NCBI RefSeq assembly: GCF_000148525.1
Contig: NZ_AEDU01000006.1
Location: forward strand, 124,001 to 188,000
Reading direction: 5' to 3'
DNA: 64,000 nt
Origin: Streptococcus mitis SK564
Lineage (GTDB): Bacteria > Bacillota > Bacilli > Lactobacillales > Streptococcaceae
Part shown: one piece after another, positions 53,150 to 62,496 of the stretch
How positions within the stretch are numbered: the stretch's first letter is position 1
Layout of the letters: each line of letters begins with the position of its first letter
The notes under the pieces: generated by a model
What the model saw: the letters and a program-made list of their open reading frames with translations, nothing else
Told to the model about the DNA's origin: nothing
The model's database searches: none
Position numbers and translations under genes: made by a program

Positions 53150-53210
53150 TTTATTGTTTCAAGAAAGCGCGTTCAAGAAATAGTTTGTTCAAATATAAAA
53201 GGAGTTTTGT

Positions 53211-55241
53211 ATGCCTCAAAACAAACAAGAAAAAGGATTTCGTTATTCTATTCGTAAACGTAGTGTTGGAGTATGTGCTGTTGCTATTGCAACATTTTTG
53301 CTAGCTTCTGGGCTCATTTTTCAAACGAATGCAGTAAAAGCAACAGAGCCAAGTGTTACTACAATTGCTGGTGAAAATATTGCTGCTCATAAATCTGCAA
53401 GTCAGAGTTCGACTGCTTATGGAGGAGACGCTGCTAGAGCGGTTGATGGTAATCGCGATAATGACTACGGACATCACTCGGTTACCCATACAGATTTTCA
53501 AGATCATTCTTGGTGGAAAGTTGATTTAGAGAAAGAAGAATCAGTAGGAACTGTTCGTATTTACAATCGTGGAGATGGGAATGTAGCAAATCGTTTATCT
53601 AATTTTGATGTTATTTTGTTGGATAAAGATGGAAATGAGGTAACTCGTCAACACATCGATAGCTTAAACAATCAACCAACAATTGACGTTCAATTCACTG
53701 GAGTTAATGCACGATATGTTAAAGTGGAGCTAAATAATTCAAAAACACCACTTAGTTTAGCAGAGGTAGAAGTATATCGTTCTGCAAAAGAAAAAGCAGC
53801 GACTAATACTAAATCTGAAAGCAAAGCAAAAACAGACTTTACTGCAGAACTAAATAACTATTTATTTGGTTTAAATTATGATAAATTAAATATTTTAACT
53901 AGAAAAGGCGAAGCATTAGAAAATTACACTAATACAAGCACAAAACAACAAGGAAATGAGTTTGTGGTTGTGGAAAAAGTGAAGAAAAACCTTTCTAATG
54001 GTTCTGCTGATGTTGCCTTAAATGGTAACGGAGATATCTTCTTAGGTGCTTTATTTAAAGCAAATCAAGATCTCCTAGAAAATAAACCACAACAAATTAG
54101 CTTAGATCGTAGCAAAGGAAGAATTAGTGTTGATTTACCAGGAATGGTGGGCGGAGATAGCTATGTAGATGCTAATCCAACTGCAAGTGGTACGCAGGAA
54201 GGTGTGAATACCTTGTTAAACCGTTGGTATGAAAAATATGCTGCGAAAAATCCTGCTCCAGCACGTATGCAGTACGCTTCCACTTCTGCTTATAGCATGA
54301 ATCAATTGAAAGCAAAATTCGGAAGTGATTTTGAAAAAGTCGGTGTTAATTTGAAAATTGACTTTGAGGCTGTGAACAAGGGTGAAAAACAAGTTGAAGT
54401 TGTTGATTTTAAACAAATTTACTATACTGCTAACTTTGATGCTCCAAAAAATCCATCAGATGTATTTGCTCCAGGAGTAACGGTTGATCAATTGAAAGCA
54501 CGTGGAATTGATGAAAAAACACCTCCTGTATATGTATCAAGCGTGTCATACGGACGTCAAATGTATGTTAAGTTTGAAACAACAAGCAAGAGTACCGAGT
54601 TGAAAGCAGCAATCAATGCTGTAATCAAAGGTGTGCCTATTAAACCAGAATCTGAATGGGCACGTGTCTTGAAGAATACAACTGTAACAGTTTCAATCGT
54701 AGGTGGAAATGCTGATGGTGCTGCACATGTTGTGACAGGTAATGTAGAAGATTTGAAAAAGTTGATTCAAGAAGGAGCTACATTTAGTACACAAAATCCT
54801 GCTGTTCCAATTTCTTATAAGACTGCATTCTTGAAAGATAATCAAGTAGCCACAATTCAAAGCAATACAGACTACATTGAAACTAAAGTGACTTCATACA
54901 AAAATGGTTATCTTAATTTACAACATAAGGGAGCTTATATTGCTCGTTACTATGTTTATTGGGATGAAGTAACTTATGATAAGGATGGAATTGAAAGTAT
55001 TCGCTCACGTCAATGGGAAGATAATGGTAAGAACAGAACAGCTGGCTTCCAAACTGAACTTCAATTTAAAGGAAATGTACGTAATATACGCGTAAAAATT
55101 CAAGAAAAAACAGGTCTTGTTTGGGAACCATGGCGTACAGTTTACAATCGCACAGACCTTCCTCTTGTTCAAAAACGTACCATTGTTAACTCAGGTACAA
55201 CACTAAGACCAAAATACGATGAAAAAGTTGAAAATAACTAA
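53211..55241 (+). CDS. Lectinolysin-type cholesterol-dependent cytolysin
   Basis: A 676-residue secreted toxin. YSIRK signal peptide (RYSIRKRSVG at 11-20; cleavage near residue 45); F-type lectin domain (about 54-190) with His93-x26-Arg120-x-Asp122; linker; CDC domains 1-3 (about 208-560); domain 4 (about 562-675). Domain 4 has the undecapeptide EKTGLVWEPWR (632-642) with Pro instead of the usual Trp and Lys instead of Cys, the cholesterol pair Thr664-Leu665, and Tyr581-x-Tyr583-x14-Arg598-Ser599, the signature I recall for CD59-binding CDCs (intermedilysin, vaginolysin, lectinolysin). So it likely uses human CD59 as receptor and fucosylated glycans as a second ligand. Good AAAAGGAG site. Own promoter and terminator. 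Confidence 0.92.
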   Translation: MPQNKQEKGFRYSIRKRSVGVCAVAIATFLLASGLIFQTNAVKATEPSVTTIAGENIAAHKSASQSSTAYGGDAARAVDGNRDNDYGHHSVTHTDFQDHSWWKVDLEKEESVGTVRIYNRGDGNVANRLSNFDVILLDKDGNEVTRQHIDSLNNQPTIDVQFTGVNARYVKVELNNSKTPLSLAEVEVYRSAKEKAATNTKSESKAKTDFTAELNNYLFGLNYDKLNILTRKGEALENYTNTSTKQQGNEFVVVEKVKKNLSNGSADVALNGNGDIFLGALFKANQDLLENKPQQISLDRSKGRISVDLPGMVGGDSYVDANPTASGTQEGVNTLLNRWYEKYAAKNPAPARMQYASTSAYSMNQLKAKFGSDFEKVGVNLKIDFEAVNKGEKQVEVVDFKQIYYTANFDAPKNPSDVFAPGVTVDQLKARGIDEKTPPVYVSSVSYGRQMYVKFETTSKSTELKAAINAVIKGVPIKPESEWARVLKNTTVTVSIVGGNADGAAHVVTGNVEDLKKLIQEGATFSTQNPAVPISYKTAFLKDNQVATIQSNTDYIETKVTSYKNGYLNLQHKGAYIARYYVYWDEVTYDKDGIESIRSRQWEDNGKNRTAGFQTELQFKGNVRNIRVKIQEKTGLVWEPWRTVYNRTDLPLVQKRTIVNSGTTLRPKYDEKVENN

Positions 55242-55253
55242 TTTTTCACTTGT

Positions 55254-55286
55254 AAAAGGAATCAGTTCTAAGAGCTGGTTCTTTTT
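55254..55286 (+). terminator. Cytolysin gene terminator
   Basis: AAAAGGAATCAG / CTGGTTCTTTTT imperfect stem with T tail. Confidence 0.65.
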
Positions 55287-55480
55287 ATTTCTAATACTTC
55301 TCCGAAATCAAAAATCAACAAAGATAGTCAATTATTTGTTATAAATCCATTGATTAGCATTCCAGTTTATCCTATCTACTTTTTGACTTTTGTATTTTTC
55401 CCTAAAAATGGAGTTTTGGACGAGCCTTTTGAAGAAAAATTTTTAATGGGGTAAAAATTGTTAAATTTGAGCATAATATC

Positions 55481-55509
55481 TTGTAAAAAATTCTAAAATC
55501 CTTTAAAAT
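55481..55509 (+). promoter_or_regulatory. cppA promoter
   Basis: -35 TTGTAA (55481-55486), 17-bp spacer, -10 TAAAAT (55504-55509), 20 bp before ATG 55530. Confidence 0.55.
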
Positions 55510-55529
55510 AAAAAGTGACGGAGGAATTT

Positions 55530-56255
55530 ATGAATGTAAATCAGATTGTACGGATTATTCCTACTTTAAAAGTTAATAATAGAAAATTAAATGAAACATT
55601 TTATATAGGAACCCTTGGCATGAAGGCCTTATTAGAAGAGTCAGCCTTTCTGTCACTAGGTGACCAAACAGGTTTAGAAAAGCTGGTTTTAGAAGAAGCT
55701 CCAAGTATGCGCACTCGTAAGGTAGAGGGAAGAAAAAAACTAGCTAGATTGATTGTCAAGGTGGAAAATCCCTTAGAAATCGAGGCCTTATTAGCTAAAA
55801 CAGATTCGATTCATCAATTATATAAAGGTCAAAATGGCTACGCTTTTGAGATTTTTTCACCCGAAGATGATTTGATTTTGATTCATGCGGAAGATGATAG
55901 AGCAAGTCTAGTAGAAGTAGGAGAAAAGCCAGAATTTCAAACAGATCTGGAGTCAATTTCTTTAAGTAAATTTGAAATTTCTATGGAATTACACCTCCCA
56001 ACGGATGTAGATAGTTTCTTGGAACTATCTGAAATTGGGGCGTCACTTGATTTTATCCCAGCACAGGGGCAGGATTTGACTGTGGACAATACGGTTACTT
56101 GGGACTTATCTATGCTCAAGTTCTTGGTCAATGAATTAGACATAGCAAGTCTTCGTAAGAAGTTTGAGTCTACCGAATATTTTATTCCTAAGTCTGAAAA
56201 ATTCTTCCTTGGTAAAGATAGAAATAATGTTGAATTGTGGTTTGAAGAAGTATGA
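55530..56255 (+). CDS. cppA: CppA-family protein
   Basis: A 241-residue protein matching streptococcal CppA (MNVNQIVRIIPTLKVNNRKLNETFYIG), a glyoxalase/VOC-like two-domain fold. CppA has been called a C3-degrading proteinase in pneumococcus; the sequence has no signal peptide and no protease motif, so that role is doubtful. ATG 55530 follows GGAGG; the frame also contains a GTG at 55515 inside the leader. It overlaps the next gene by 4 bp. Confidence 0.85.
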   Translation: MNVNQIVRIIPTLKVNNRKLNETFYIGTLGMKALLEESAFLSLGDQTGLEKLVLEEAPSMRTRKVEGRKKLARLIVKVENPLEIEALLAKTDSIHQLYKGQNGYAFEIFSPEDDLILIHAEDDRASLVEVGEKPEFQTDLESISLSKFEISMELHLPTDVDSFLELSEIGASLDFIPAQGQDLTVDNTVTWDLSMLKFLVNELDIASLRKKFESTEYFIPKSEKFFLGKDRNNVELWFEEV

Positions 56256-57193
56256 AGTGGACCAAGATTATTAAAAAAATAGAAGAACAAATCGAGGCAG
56301 GGATTTATCCCGGAGCCTCTTTTGCGTATTTTAAAGACCATCAATGGACGGAGTTCTATTTAGGCCAGAGTGACCCAGAGCATGGCTTGCAGACTGAGGC
56401 AGGACTAGTTTATGATCTAGCTAGTGTCAGCAAGGTTGTTGGGGTTGGCACCGTTTGTACTTTTTTGTGGGAAAAAGGCAAATTAGATATTGACAGACCG
56501 GTAACCGATTTTTTACCTGAAAGTGATTATCCAGACATCACTATTCGCCAGCTCTTGACTCACGCGACAGATCTTGATCCTTTTATTCCCAATCGTGATC
56601 TTTTAACAGCATCTGAATTAAAGGAAGCGATGTTTCATCTTAAGAGACGAAGTCAACCAGCCTTTCTTTATTCGGATGTCCATTTTTTGCTGTTGGGTTT
56701 TATTTTGGAAAGAATCTTTAATCAAGACTTGGATGTGATTTTACAAGAACAAGTCTGGAATCTTTGGGGAATGACGGAAACTCAGTTTGGCCTTGGCCCT
56801 GTTGAGCTTGCTGTTCCCACAGTCAGAGGTGTGGAGGCAGGAATAGTGCATGATCCCAAGGCTCGCCTCCTGGGCAGACATGCAGGTAGTGCTGGTTTAT
56901 TTTCGACTGTAAAAGATTTACAAATCTTTTTAGAACACTATTTAGAGGATGATTTTGCAAGAGACTTAAGTCAAAATTTTTCTCCTTTGGATGACAAGGA
57001 ACGTTCTTTGGGATGGAATTTGGAAGGAGATTGGCTAGACCATACGGGCTATACAGGTACCTTTATCATGTGGAATCGTCAGAAGCAAGAAGCGGTCATT
57101 TTCCTATCGAATCGTACCTATGAAAAGGATGAGAGGGCTCAATGGATTGTAGACCGCAATCAAGTGATGGACTTGATTCGCAAAGAAGAGTAA
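56252..57193 (+). CDS. Serine hydrolase (beta-lactamase/esterase family)
   Basis: A 313-residue penicillin-binding-protein-like hydrolase. The SxxK motif is SVSK (about 56-59, in YDLASVSKVVGVG), the second motif lies around YSDVHFLLLG (about 141), and HTGYTG near 268-273 serves as the third. No signal peptide, so it acts in the cytoplasm; substrate unknown. Coupled to cppA by overlap. Confidence 0.85.
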   Translation: MKWTKIIKKIEEQIEAGIYPGASFAYFKDHQWTEFYLGQSDPEHGLQTEAGLVYDLASVSKVVGVGTVCTFLWEKGKLDIDRPVTDFLPESDYPDITIRQLLTHATDLDPFIPNRDLLTASELKEAMFHLKRRSQPAFLYSDVHFLLLGFILERIFNQDLDVILQEQVWNLWGMTETQFGLGPVELAVPTVRGVEAGIVHDPKARLLGRHAGSAGLFSTVKDLQIFLEHYLEDDFARDLSQNFSPLDDKERSLGWNLEGDWLDHTGYTGTFIMWNRQKQEAVIFLSNRTYEKDERAQWIVDRNQVMDLIRKEE

Positions 57194-57201
57194 GGAGAGA
57201 C

Positions 57202-58098
57202 ATGTCAAACAGTTTAAAAGGGACTCTATTAACAGTTGTGGCTGGGATTGCTTGGGGCTTGTCAGGAACGAGTGGCCAATACCTGATGGCACACGGAATT
57301 TCGGCTCTGGTTTTGACCAACTTGCGTCTTTTAATCGCTGGTGGAATTCTCATGCTCTTGGCTTATGCTACTGCAAAGGATAGAATGCTGGCCTTTTTAA
57401 AGGATAGAAAAAGTTTGCTATCTCTTCTCATTTTTGCTCTAATTGGCCTCTTCCTCAATCAATTTGCCTATCTAACTGCTATTCAGGAAACCAATGCAGG
57501 AACCGCGACGGTGCTTCAGTATATTTGTCCTGTCGGAATTTTAATTTATAGCTGTATCAAGGATAAGGTGGCGCCGACACTGGGAGAGATTGTTTCTATC
57601 ATATTAGCTATCGGAGGAACCTTCCTGATCGCCACTCATGGGCAGCTGGACCAGTTATCTATGACACCTGCAGGTCTGTTCTGGGGGCTCTTTTCTGCTC
57701 TGACTTACGCCCTGTATATCATTTTACCCATAGCCTTGATTAAGAAGTGGGGGAGCAGTTTGGTCATTGGTGTGGGAATGGTCATAGCTGGTTTGGTCGC
57801 CCTTCCTTTTACAGGGGTTCTACAGGCCAATATACCGACTAGTCTTGATTTTCTACTTGCTTTTGCAGGTATTATCCTTATCGGGACTGTCTTTGCCTAT
57901 ACAGCCTTTCTAAAAGGAGCCAGTCTGATTGGGCCGGTCAAGTCAAGTTTGTTGGCTTCAATTGAGCCAATTTCGGCTGTTTTCTTTGCCTTCTTAATCA
58001 TGAATGAACAATTTTATCCCATTGATTTTCTTGGTATGGCAATGATATTGTTTGCTGTAACCCTGATTTCTTTGAAAGATTTACTCTTAGAAAAATAA
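57202..58098 (+). CDS. EamA/DMT-family transporter
   Basis: A 298-residue membrane protein with ten hydrophobic segments and two EamA repeats (first AGIAWGLSGTSGQYLM, second GLFWGLFSALTYALYI). Substrate unknown. ATG 57202 has AAGGAGAG nearby; the upstream frame overlaps the previous gene. It is intact, unlike the EamA gene at 1149-3572. Third gene of the cppA unit. Confidence 0.85.
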   Translation: MSNSLKGTLLTVVAGIAWGLSGTSGQYLMAHGISALVLTNLRLLIAGGILMLLAYATAKDRMLAFLKDRKSLLSLLIFALIGLFLNQFAYLTAIQETNAGTATVLQYICPVGILIYSCIKDKVAPTLGEIVSIILAIGGTFLIATHGQLDQLSMTPAGLFWGLFSALTYALYIILPIALIKKWGSSLVIGVGMVIAGLVALPFTGVLQANIPTSLDFLLAFAGIILIGTVFAYTAFLKGASLIGPVKSSLLASIEPISAVFFAFLIMNEQFYPIDFLGMAMILFAVTLISLKDLLLEK

Positions 58099-58129
58099 AA
58101 AGACTCTTTGTCCGTGACAGAGAGTTTTT
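58098..58129. terminator. Bidirectional terminator between the EamA and GntR genes
   Basis: ACTCTTTGTC / GACAGAGAGT stem with A and T tracts. Confidence 0.75.
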
Positions 58130-58139
58130 GCCTAGTAAT

Positions 58140-58838
58140 CTAATTATTTTCAAGATAAAATTCAAAGCGTTCGCCTACATACTGACTTTTTACGTATTCA
58201 AAAGCAGTACCATCCTCTAGGTAGGAAACTTGAGTCAAACCAAGAATAGCATGTCCTTTTTCAACTTCCAAATAGTGGGCAATTTTTTCTTTAGCGAGAC
58301 GAGCATAAATAGTCTGCTGTGATTTACCGATGCGGTAGCCGTGTTTTTGCAAGGTTTGGAAGAAATGACTGGTGATTTCTTCTTTTTTAAAGTCCTTAAT
58401 GAATTTTTCAGGAATAGAAGCAACTTCATAAACTAGAGGAACTTGGTCGGCATAGCGAACCCGCTCCATTCGGATAATATTCTCTGTTGGAGAAATTCCT
58501 AGCTTGGCAACTTCCTGCTCATTGGGAATGGTTTTTCTGTAGGAAATGAGCTGGCTAGAGGGAACTTTACCTTGGGACTTAACAATTTCAGTAAAACTGG
58601 TTGTCCCTCGCATCTTTTCTTGTACTCGAGTACTGGAAACAAAGGTGCCGCTTCCTACACGACGCTCTAAGACACCTTCTTCGACTAATAGAGATACAGC
58701 TTGGCGAAGGGTCATACGACTGACCTCAAACTGCTCTGCTAAATCTCGTTCACTGGGAAGTCTCTCACCAATGGCCCAACGATGTTCGTCAATATCCTTT
58801 TTAATCTGATCGTGGATTTTCATATAAGCTGGTAGCAT
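58140..58838 (-). CDS. GntR-family regulator with UTRA domain
   Basis: A 232-residue regulator. N-terminal winged helix (GERLPSERDLAEQFEVSRMT near 22-41, RQAVSLLVEEGVLERRVGSGTFV following) and a C-terminal UTRA ligand domain (about 90-230). The ligand is unknown; UTRA members sense sugars, amino sugars or histidine-like compounds. Divergent from guaA with a BOX remnant between. Confidence 0.9.
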   Translation of the reverse strand: MLPAYMKIHDQIKKDIDEHRWAIGERLPSERDLAEQFEVSRMTLRQAVSLLVEEGVLERRVGSGTFVSSTRVQEKMRGTTSFTEIVKSQGKVPSSQLISYRKTIPNEQEVAKLGISPTENIIRMERVRYADQVPLVYEVASIPEKFIKDFKKEEITSHFFQTLQKHGYRIGKSQQTIYARLAKEKIAHYLEVEKGHAILGLTQVSYLEDGTAFEYVKSQYVGERFEFYLENN

Positions 58839-58866
58839 GTTTTCACTTCATTTCTATCTTTTTTCT

Positions 58867-58896
58867 ATTGTACCCCAATAAACTAGAAAAAGTCAA
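58867..58896 (-). promoter_or_regulatory. Promoter of the GntR gene
   Basis: On the minus strand -35 TTGACT (58896-58891), 18-bp spacer, -10 TACAAT (58872-58867), 28 bp before the start codon. Confidence 0.65.
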
Positions 58897-58910
58897 ACTT
58901 CGCCTTGTTT

Positions 58911-59023
58911 ATACTCTTCGAAAATCTCTTCAAACCACGTCAGCTCTATCTGCAACCTCAAAACAGTGTTTTGAGCAACCTGCGGCTAGCTTCCGAGTTT
59001 GCTCTTTGATTTTCATTGAGTAT
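58911..59023 (+). repeat. Internally deleted BOX element
   Basis: boxA start (ATACTCTTCGAAAATC) through CACGTCAG is joined directly to CTCTATCTGCAACCTC of boxB, then boxC ends at TTTTCATTGAGTAT. Relative to the other copies about 40 bp between two GTCAG words is missing, consistent with deletion at short direct repeats. Plus orientation, unlike the other three copies. Confidence 0.8.
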
Positions 59024-59026
59024 TAG

Positions 59027-59056
59027 TTGGTAATTCGCCCTTATTTGTGATAGAAT
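59027..59056 (+). promoter_or_regulatory. guaA promoter
   Basis: -35 TTGGTA (59027-59032), 18-bp spacer, extended -10 TG-A-TAGAAT (59051-59056). The BOX ends 3 bp upstream of the -35. Confidence 0.6.
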
Positions 59057-59092
59057 ATTGGAAAAAGATATTTCTTTTGAGAAAGGAAAAAG

Positions 59093-60655
59093 ATGAGCAA
59101 CATTTCAACTGATTTGCAAGATGTAGAAAAAATCATCGTATTGGACTATGGTAGCCAATACAACCAGCTGATTTCACGCCGTATCCGTGAGATTGGCGTT
59201 TTTTCAGAACTAAAGAGCCATAAAATTTCAGCTGCTGAAGTTCGTGAAATCAATCCTGTAGGAATCATCCTTTCAGGTGGTCCAAACTCTGTATACGAAG
59301 ATGGTTCATTTGATATTGACCCAGAAATCTTCGAACTTGGAATTCCAATTTTGGGAATTTGTTACGGTATGCAGTTATTGACCCATAAACTTGGAGGAAA
59401 AGTTGTCCCTGCAGGTGACGCTGGAAATCGTGAATACGGTCAATCAACCCTAACTCACACACCATCAGCTCTTTTTGAATCAACACCTGATGAACAAACT
59501 GTATTGATGAGCCATGGTGATGCAGTTACTGAAATTCCTGCTGACTTTGTTCGTACAGGTACATCAGCTGACTGCCCATACGCAGCCATCGAAAACCCAG
59601 ATAAACACATTTACGGTATCCAGTTCCACCCAGAAGTTCGTCATTCTGTATACGGAAATGATATCCTTCGTAACTTTGCCCTTAACATTTGTAAAGCTAA
59701 AGGCGACTGGTCAATGGATAACTTCATTGATATGCAGATTCAAAAAATTCGTGAAACTGTCGGTGATAAACGTGTCCTTCTTGGCCTATCAGGTGGTGTT
59801 GACTCTTCAGTTGTTGGAGTTCTTCTCCAAAAAGCGATTGGCGATCAATTGATCTGTATCTTCGTGGATCACGGTCTTCTTCGTAAAGGAGAAGCGGACC
59901 AAGTTATGGACATGCTTGGTGGTAAGTTTGGTTTGAATATCGTCAAAGCAGACGCTGCTAAACGTTTCCTTGATAAACTTGCTGGCGTTTCTGACCCAGA
60001 ACAAAAACGTAAAATCATCGGTAACGAGTTTGTCTATGTCTTCGATGACGAAGCAAGCAAGCTCAAAGATGTGAAATTCCTTGCTCAAGGTACCTTATAC
60101 ACAGACGTTATCGAGTCTGGTACAGATACAGCTCAAACTATCAAGTCACACCACAACGTGGGTGGTCTTCCAGAAGACATGCAGTTTGAATTGATCGAAC
60201 CACTCAATACTCTTTACAAGGATGAAGTTCGTGCCCTAGGTACAGAGCTTGGTATGCCAGACCACATCGTATGGCGCCAACCATTCCCAGGACCAGGACT
60301 TGCTATCCGTGTCATGGGAGAAATTACTGAAGAAAAACTTGAAACAGTTCGCGAATCAGACGCTATTCTTCGTGAAGAAATAGCTAAAGCTGGTCTTGAC
60401 CGCGATATCTGGCAATACTTCACAGTTAACACAGGCGTTCGTTCAGTCGGCGTTATGGGTGACGGTCGTACATATGACTACACGATTGCAATCCGTGCTA
60501 TCACCTCTATCGATGGTATGACTGCTGATTTTGCCAAAATTCCATGGGAAGTGCTTCAAAAAATCTCAGTACGTATCGTAAACGAAGTGGATCATGTTAA
60601 CCGCATCGTCTATGATATTACAAGTAAACCACCTGCAACAGTTGAGTGGGAATAG
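59093..60655 (+). CDS. guaA: GMP synthase (glutamine-hydrolysing)
   Basis: A 520-residue bifunctional enzyme converting XMP to GMP. The N-terminal class I amidotransferase has catalytic Cys in GICYGMQLL (near 92) and His/Glu in FHPEVRHS (near 181-188). The synthetase P-loop is LSGGVDSSV (near 234-242), followed by [11 protein letters not shown] and the C-terminal dimer domain ending KPPATVEWE. Start supported by GAAAGGAAAA. Confidence 0.97.
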   Translation: MSNISTDLQDVEKIIVLDYGSQYNQLISRRIREIGVFSELKSHKISAAEVREINPVGIILSGGPNSVYEDGSFDIDPEIFELGIPILGICYGMQLLTHKLGGKVVPAGDAGNREYGQSTLTHTPSALFESTPDEQTVLMSHGDAVTEIPADFVRTGTSADCPYAAIENPDKHIYGIQFHPEVRHSVYGNDILRNFALNICKAKGDWSMDNFIDMQIQKIRETVGDKRVLLGLSGGVDSSVVGVLLQKAIGDQLICIFVDHGLLRKGEADQVMDMLGGKFGLNIVKADAAKRFLDKLAGVSDPEQKRKIIGNEFVYVFDDEASKLKDVKFLAQGTLYTDVIESGTDTAQTIKSHHNVGGLPEDMQFELIEPLNTLYKDEVRALGTELGMPDHIVWRQPFPGPGLAIRVMGEITEEKLETVRESDAILREEIAKAGLDRDIWQYFTVNTGVRSVGVMGDGRTYDYTIAIRAITSIDGMTADFAKIPWEVLQKISVRIVNEVDHVNRIVYDITSKPPATVEWE

Positions 60656-60686
60656 TCATCTAAGGACTAATTTATGTAGTTTAATG

Positions 60687-60713
60687 AGCCAGTATCATTG
60701 GATACTGGTTTTT
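60687..60713 (+). terminator. guaA terminator
   Basis: Perfect CCAGTATC / GATACTGG stem, four-base loop, T5. Confidence 0.9.
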
Positions 60714-60821
60714 ACTTTTCTAGACTTTTTGGCTACTTGTTAAATTGGTTTATATTCGATAGTTTAACAATTACTATACAAAGCTTAAAATATTAGAATT
60801 GTCAAAACAATCTGTCTAGGC

Positions 60822-60850
60822 TTGATTTTATCCCTTATTTACTATAAAAT
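60822..60850 (+). promoter_or_regulatory. Promoter of the U32 gene
   Basis: -35 TTGATT (60822-60827), 17-bp spacer, -10 TAAAAT (60845-60850). Confidence 0.6.
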
Positions 60851-60895
60851 GAGAAGGAAAAACGTCAAACTTTTATATTGCAAATAGGAGAAAAC

Positions 60896-62182
60896 ATGAC
60901 AAAAACATTAAAACGTCCTGAGGTTTTATCACCTGCAGGGACTTTAGAGAAGCTAAAAGTAGCTGTTCAGTATGGGGCAGATGCTGTCTTTATCGGTGGT
61001 CAGGCCTATGGTCTTCGTAGCCGTGCAGGTAACTTTACCTTTGAACAGATGGAAGAAGGCGTCCAGTTTGCGGCTAAGTACGGTGCCAAAGTCTATGTAG
61101 CTGCCAACATGGTTATGCACGAAGGAAATGAAGCTGGTGCTGGTGAGTGGTTCCGTAAACTGCGTGATATCGGGATTGCAGCAGTTATCGTATCTGACCC
61201 AGCTTTGATTATGATTGCAGCGACTGAGGCACCAGGTCTTGAAATCCACCTTTCCACTCAAGCAAGTGCCACTAACTATGAAACCCTTGAGTTCTGGAAA
61301 GAACTGGGCTTGACTCGTGTCGTTTTGGCGCGTGAGGTTTCAATGGAAGAATTGGCAGAAATCCGCAAACGTACAGATGTTGAGATTGAAGCCTTTGTCC
61401 ACGGAGCCATGTGTATTTCTTACTCTGGTCGTTGTACTCTTTCAAACCACATGAGTATGCGTGATGCCAACCGTGGTGGTTGCTCTCAGTCTTGCCGTTG
61501 GAAATACGACCTGTATGATATGCCATTTGGGAAAGAACGTAAGAGCTTGAAAGGTGAGATTCCAGAAGAATTTTCAATGTCAGCCGTTGACATGTCAATG
61601 ATTGACCATATCCCAGATATGATTGAAAATGGTGTGGACAGTCTAAAAATCGAAGGACGTATGAAGTCTATTCACTACGTATCCACAGTAACAAACTGCT
61701 ACAAGGCTGCTGTTGATGCTTATCTAGAGAGTCCAGAGAAGTTTGAAGCTATCAAGCAAGACTTGATTGATGAGATGTGGAAGGTTGCCCAACGTGAATT
61801 GGCAACAGGCTTCTACTACGGTACACCATCTGAAAATGAGCAGTTATTTGGTGCTCGCCGTAAAATTCCTGAGTACAAGTTTGTCGCTGAAGTGGTTTCT
61901 TATGATGATGCGACACAAACAGCAACCATTCGTCAACGGAATGTGATTAATGAAGGAGACCAAGTTGAGTTTTACGGCCCAGGTTTCCGTCACTTTGAAA
62001 CTTATATCGAAGATTTGCATGATGCCAAAGGCAATAAAATCGACCGCGCTCCAAATCCGATGGAACTCTTGACAATCAAAGTCCCACAACCTGTTCAAGC
62101 AGGAGACATGGTTCGCGCTCTCAAAGAAGGTCTCATCAATCTTTATAAGGAAGATGGAACCAGCGTCACAGTTCGTGCTTAA
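60896..62182 (+). CDS. U32-family protein, TrhP-like tRNA hydroxylation factor
   Basis: A 428-residue protein of the peptidase U32 family. The signature EAFVHGAMCISYSGRC plus SNHMSMRDANRGGCSQSC (about 165-200) with four cysteines suits an iron-sulfur site, and VDSLKIEGRMKS follows near 246. Family members TrhP/YrrO catalyse 5-hydroxyuridine formation at tRNA U34 rather than proteolysis; this is family knowledge. ATG 60896 is chosen for its AGGAG site. Confidence 0.85.
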   Translation: MTKTLKRPEVLSPAGTLEKLKVAVQYGADAVFIGGQAYGLRSRAGNFTFEQMEEGVQFAAKYGAKVYVAANMVMHEGNEAGAGEWFRKLRDIGIAAVIVSDPALIMIAATEAPGLEIHLSTQASATNYETLEFWKELGLTRVVLAREVSMEELAEIRKRTDVEIEAFVHGAMCISYSGRCTLSNHMSMRDANRGGCSQSCRWKYDLYDMPFGKERKSLKGEIPEEFSMSAVDMSMIDHIPDMIENGVDSLKIEGRMKSIHYVSTVTNCYKAAVDAYLESPEKFEAIKQDLIDEMWKVAQRELATGFYYGTPSENEQLFGARRKIPEYKFVAEVVSYDDATQTATIRQRNVINEGDQVEFYGPGFRHFETYIEDLHDAKGNKIDRAPNPMELLTIKVPQPVQAGDMVRALKEGLINLYKEDGTSVTVRA

Positions 62183-62271
62183 TAAACAAGCAGGAGATGA
62201 AGGCTTTCTAGTTGCTTTCCCTTTAATCCTACTTACTAAAGAGCATTAGGTTAAAGAAAATATATTAATTT

Positions 62272-62300
62272 TCATCCGAGATTACATCTCGGATTTTTTC
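62272..62300 (+). terminator. Terminator of the U32 gene
   Basis: ATCCGAGAT / ATCTCGGAT perfect 9-bp stem, three-base loop, T6. Confidence 0.9.
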
Positions 62301-62432
62301 AATATTTTTCAGAAATGTCTAGATAATGGTCGGATTTATTACAAGTTTTTTACAAAGTTTTCTATATAATAGGCTTAAAAATAGTAAAATTGTAAATAAT
62401 TTTCATTAAACGCTTTCAATGTTAGAAAAAAG

Positions 62433-62461
62433 TTGACAAATCCAATTTTTAGGACTAAACT
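62433..62461 (+). promoter_or_regulatory. ATP synthase operon promoter
   Basis: -35 TTGACA (62433-62438), 17-bp spacer, -10 TAAACT (62456-62461), 35 bp before atpE. Confidence 0.7.
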
Positions 62462-62496
62462 AAGTAAGTAAATTTTAATTAAAAGGAGAATTCGTC

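Larger units (their letters stand above)
52884..53210. other. Intergenic region between parC and the cytolysin gene
   Basis: Contains the parC terminator (52961-53019), an AT-rich stretch, the cytolysin promoter with a cre-like sequence, and a 9-bp direct repeat (TTCAAGAAA at 53158-53166 and 53172-53180) in the 5' leader. No gene seen. Confidence 0.6.
62183..62496. other. Intergenic region before the ATP synthase operon
   Basis: Holds a terminator (62272-62300), AT-rich sequence with a partial cre-like site (62405-62418, right half CGCTTTCA) and the atp promoter. No gene seen. Confidence 0.6.
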
